Part shown: positions 63,136 through 64,000 of the stretch, piece by piece
How positions within the stretch are numbered: position 1 is the first letter of the stretch
How the letters are laid out: each line of letters begins with the position of its first letter
Assembly: GCA_027924585.1 (NCBI GenBank)
Contig: BSBM01000252.1
Span: 3,720,001-3,784,000, forward strand
Direction of reading: 5' to 3'
DNA length: 64,000 nt
Source of the DNA: Larix kaempferi
Taxonomy: Eukaryota; Streptophyta; Pinopsida; Pinales; Pinaceae
Translations under genes and position numbers: made by a program
The notes under the pieces: model-generated
Told to the model about the DNA's origin: nothing
The model's input: the letters and a program-made list of their open reading frames with translations, nothing else
Database searches by the model: none

Positions 63136-64000
63136 ATGCCTAAACAGAACTTAAATAGACCTCCTCCAGTAAGAGAACCAGTTGTTACACATAGCCATAC
63201 CCAAGCTTCAACGTCAACAGAACAACCAGTAACAAATTCTCAAAATATTCCTGCCACCCTTGTCGTAGAGCACGAAACTAGGAGGGTCGATATTATTATT
63301 GTATCACCCACAAAGGGACCCCTCACACTTGAACAGATTCTTAAAAATATTTCTGATAGTGTTGCTAGGTTGCAACAAAGAATCGTTGGAGAGCATAATC
63401 TAGGACTAGAAGCAATTCAAGATCACCAGAACACTGGTCCGCAAGCCAATAACTCTGTTAATCAGAATTCAGGTGACCAAAATCCTGAACAACCTAATTC
63501 ACCCTCCCACAATTTGCTCCCATATTTTAACCTTGACGCATTGTTTGGGGAAATGCAACAAGATCAATCACAAGTGACAATAGATGGACCACCACCTCCA
63601 CCACCTTCGTCTTCATCTTCTTCATCTGAAGAATCCTCAGATAGTGATTCATCCTCAAGCTCATATTCAGAAGACATACCAATGGCCGAAGGTCAAAATA
63701 GACAATGGTTGGACCAGGATGCCATTTTTATCCTAGGGGATCAACACAGACTCCCTAAAAATCCTGAAAAATGGCTTCCTAAGTTCGATCCTCATGAAAA
63801 GTCACCTACACTTGATCACATAAAGACATTCATGCAAGCCATCAAGCTTAGAAATGTTATCCATGAGGATGTAGTTTGTAGGTTATTCCCATATACCTTC
63901 CAAGGGAAAGCATCCATTTGGTACTTTTCCTTAGAAGCTAGGTCTATCACTTCATGGGATGACAGTGAGAAAATATTAATGCAAAAGTTTGGATATGATA
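63136..64000 (+). CDS. Gag of Element 6 (at least 288 codons, runs off the window)
   Basis: ATG at 63136-63138, 13 bases after the primer site, open to the last base. N-terminal part: Gln/Asn/Pro/Thr-rich, then LEQILKNISDSVARLQQRIV (short coiled coil), a PPPPPP run and a long Ser/Glu/Asp stretch near residues 156-180. The gag core follows: EKWLPKFDPHEKSPTLDHI, VCRLFPYTFQGKASIWYFSL, ARSITSWDDSEKILMQKF. This is the standard retrotransposon gag pattern, in which the Gag shell forms around the RNA. The zinc knuckle and pol must lie downstream. No stop or frameshift is present in the visible part. Confidence 0.85.
   Translation, partial: MPKQNLNRPPPVREPVVTHSHTQASTSTEQPVTNSQNIPATLVVEHETRRVDIIIVSPTKGPLTLEQILKNISDSVARLQQRIVGEHNLGLEAIQDHQNTGPQANNSVNQNSGDQNPEQPNSPSHNLLPYFNLDALFGEMQQDQSQVTIDGPPPPPPSSSSSSSEESSDSDSSSSSYSEDIPMAEGQNRQWLDQDAIFILGDQHRLPKNPEKWLPKFDPHEKSPTLDHIKTFMQAIKLRNVIHEDVVCRLFPYTFQGKASIWYFSLEARSITSWDDSEKILMQKFGYD

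Larger units (their letters stand above)
62150..64000 (+). mobile_element. Element 6: start of a Ty3/gypsy-like element, cut by the window edge
   Basis: LTR, primer site and an open gag in the expected order and spacing. Pol lies beyond the window, so the superfamily is inferred from gag alone. The open gag suggests a younger copy than Elements 3-5. Confidence 0.65.

Overview
The window is plant nuclear DNA made almost entirely of LTR retrotransposons. I see no ordinary host gene, rRNA, tRNA or CRISPR array. Ty3/gypsy polyproteins, plant-type primer binding sites (tRNA-Glu, tRNA-Arg, initiator-Met) and long Tat/Ogre-like elements point to a seed plant with a large, repeat-rich genome. A gymnosperm is possible, but that is a guess.

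Layout. (1) 350-13610, minus strand: Element 1, an almost pristine 13.3-kb Ty3/gypsy element. Its LTRs are 1556 bp with about 2 differences, and the target-site duplication (TSD) TGTTT is perfect. It has an open 2018-codon gag-pol plus three extra ORFs, and sits inside an older relative (1-344 and 13616 to about 14700). (2) 16287-19331, minus: Element 2, a chromovirus deletion derivative with TSD ACAAT, lying in a copia-like LTR. (3) About 19560-21690, plus: an LTR remnant joined to a broken gag. (4) 23357-57026, plus: Element 3, Tat/Ogre-like, without RT-RH-INT. It contains Element 4 (31454-52646, plus, TSD CTCTC), which contains Element 5 (42059-47768, minus, a chromovirus). (5) 57032-62149: diverged noncoding DNA with two hairpin arrays and a small acidic ORF remnant. 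(6) About 62150-64000, plus: the LTR, primer site and open gag of Element 6, cut by the window edge.

The most interesting signal is an accessory gene. Elements 3 and 4 each carry an antisense gene between the archaeal-type RNase H (aRH) and the 3' LTR. Its main exon is nearly the same length in both (863 and 859 nt), a phase-1 GT-AG intron lies at the same place, and TATA-like boxes lie upstream on the minus strand. Element 1 carries a protein of similar layout in the sense orientation between pol and its 3' LTR, followed after one TAG codon by a coiled-coil ORF in the same frame. Elements 3 and 4 also share a 200-bp 3' block and nearby hairpin modules although their LTRs look unrelated.

A second puzzle is age. 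Element 5 is innermost, yet its LTRs differ by about 6%, against about 3% for the enclosing Elements 3 and 4. One explanation is that Element 5 was carried as cargo when Element 4 transposed. All counts were made by eye.
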